NCBI GenBank assembly: GCA_964399955.1
Contig: CAYNST010000085.1
Location: 1-14,953 of the forward strand
Source: CAYNST01 sp964399955
Lineage (GTDB): Bacteria > Pseudomonadota > Gammaproteobacteria > Pseudomonadales > Cellvibrionaceae
Reading direction: 5' to 3'
Length of the DNA stretch: 14,953 bases
The position numbers and the translations under genes are program-made. The notes under the pieces were generated by a model. It saw only the letters and a program-made list of their open reading frames with translations, had not been told where the DNA came from and searched no databases. This document shows positions 14,655 to 14,953 of the stretch, in pieces (the stretch's first letter is position 1; each line of letters opens with the position of its first letter).

Positions 14655-14953
14655 AATCGGCTGCGCTTGCAGCTCGACGTTTACCGACGGATGCCGAAGA
14701 AACTGATATATGCTGCGGATTGGACTATCTTGAGGCGTTGCCTGCGACATTTAGCGGTGGAAGCGCTGGCCGGATGGCACGCGACCCATTAGACTTTGCA
14801 GCGGCGATGGCTGTTGGGCAGACTTGCATGCAAACCGCTGTGCGATGAATCTGTTAAGCAGAGGGCGGCGCTTCGGCCCTTGCGCAGATCTGCCCATGCT
14901 TGCATCAAGAAACGGTTCCTGTCCTGTCTGGAACGGGATGGCGCGCCCTAGGG
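14655..14953. other. gene-poor right edge with inverted repeats
   Basis: No recognisable gene. A small hairpin (GCTGC 14660-14664, GCAGC 14669-14673) is followed on the minus strand by CGATTTT, resembling a weak terminator for something entering from the right. An 8-bp inverted repeat, TGGGCAGA (14815-14822) with TCTGCCCA (14889-14896), encloses the 10-bp palindrome TTGCATGCAA (14824-14833) and a smaller AGGGC/GCCCT stem. A minus-strand frame is open from the right edge to TAA at 14751-14753 (67 codons, rich in Arg, Gln and Pro), and plus-strand frames also stay open; none has family features, so I call no CDS. Confidence 0.4.

Noticed and set aside
14067..14750. Minus-strand frame of 227 codons overlapping the lctP start
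   Set aside because: It lies mostly within lctP in another frame, has no recognisable domain, and lctP is strongly supported.
14815..14896. Integron attC-like site
   Set aside because: The inverted repeat lacks the conserved GTTRRRY and RYYYAAC ends, and no integrase or cassette gene is nearby.

Overview
The window looks like chromosomal DNA of a GC-rich gammaproteobacterium, probably marine or environmental. This rests on family content (MlaA-type outer-membrane lipoprotein, ThpR, Gfa-like protein, Ku plus three-domain LigD, LctP permease) and on a secreted protein made of an ExoP-type C-terminal domain, a module I know from marine polysaccharide degraders of the Alteromonas/Cellvibrio type. 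I cannot name the genus. I see no rRNA, tRNA, insertion sequence, phage gene, integron site or CRISPR array.

Layout. On the left edge the minus strand carries the first 32 codons of a protein that may be HflK-like (1-98), preceded by a cytoplasmic glycerophosphodiester phosphodiesterase (220-942). Three plus-strand genes follow: a YjdF/DUF2238 membrane protein (1108-1779), the secreted ExoP-C-like protein (2059-2724), and an RNA 2',3'-cyclic phosphodiesterase, thpR (2813-3349). From 3365 to 14587 every gene is on the minus strand. In order of transcription these are an L-lactate permease, a host-attachment-family protein, mlaA, an MMPL/RND exporter, a GNAT acetyltransferase, a Gfa-like zinc protein, a thioredoxin-fold lipoprotein, ku and ligD.

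How the genes work together. ku and ligD are 2 bp apart and form a complete bacterial non-homologous end-joining module: Ku holds the ends, and LigD supplies phosphoesterase, ligase and polymerase activities in that order. thpR converges on ligD with a 15-bp gap. mlaA overlaps the RND gene by 8 bp, and together they suggest a lipid-trafficking pair linking outer and inner membranes. The lactate permease stands without lactate-oxidising genes or an LldR/LutR regulator in view.

Most distinctive non-coding signals. There is a near-consensus sigma-54 -24/-12 element upstream of the host-attachment gene. Three perfect inverted repeats, two of them abutting, lie between that gene and mlaA. A 12-bp palindrome overlies a possible mlaA -35 box. 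A pair of 10-bp direct repeats sits inside a 12-codon mini-ORF whose stop overlaps the thpR start. I found no convincing wholly new multi-gene system; the less ordinary points are the stand-alone ExoP-C protein, the mlaA-RND pair with its predicted periplasmic coiled coil, and these intergenic structures. Stem lengths and promoter matches were counted by hand; no database search was run.
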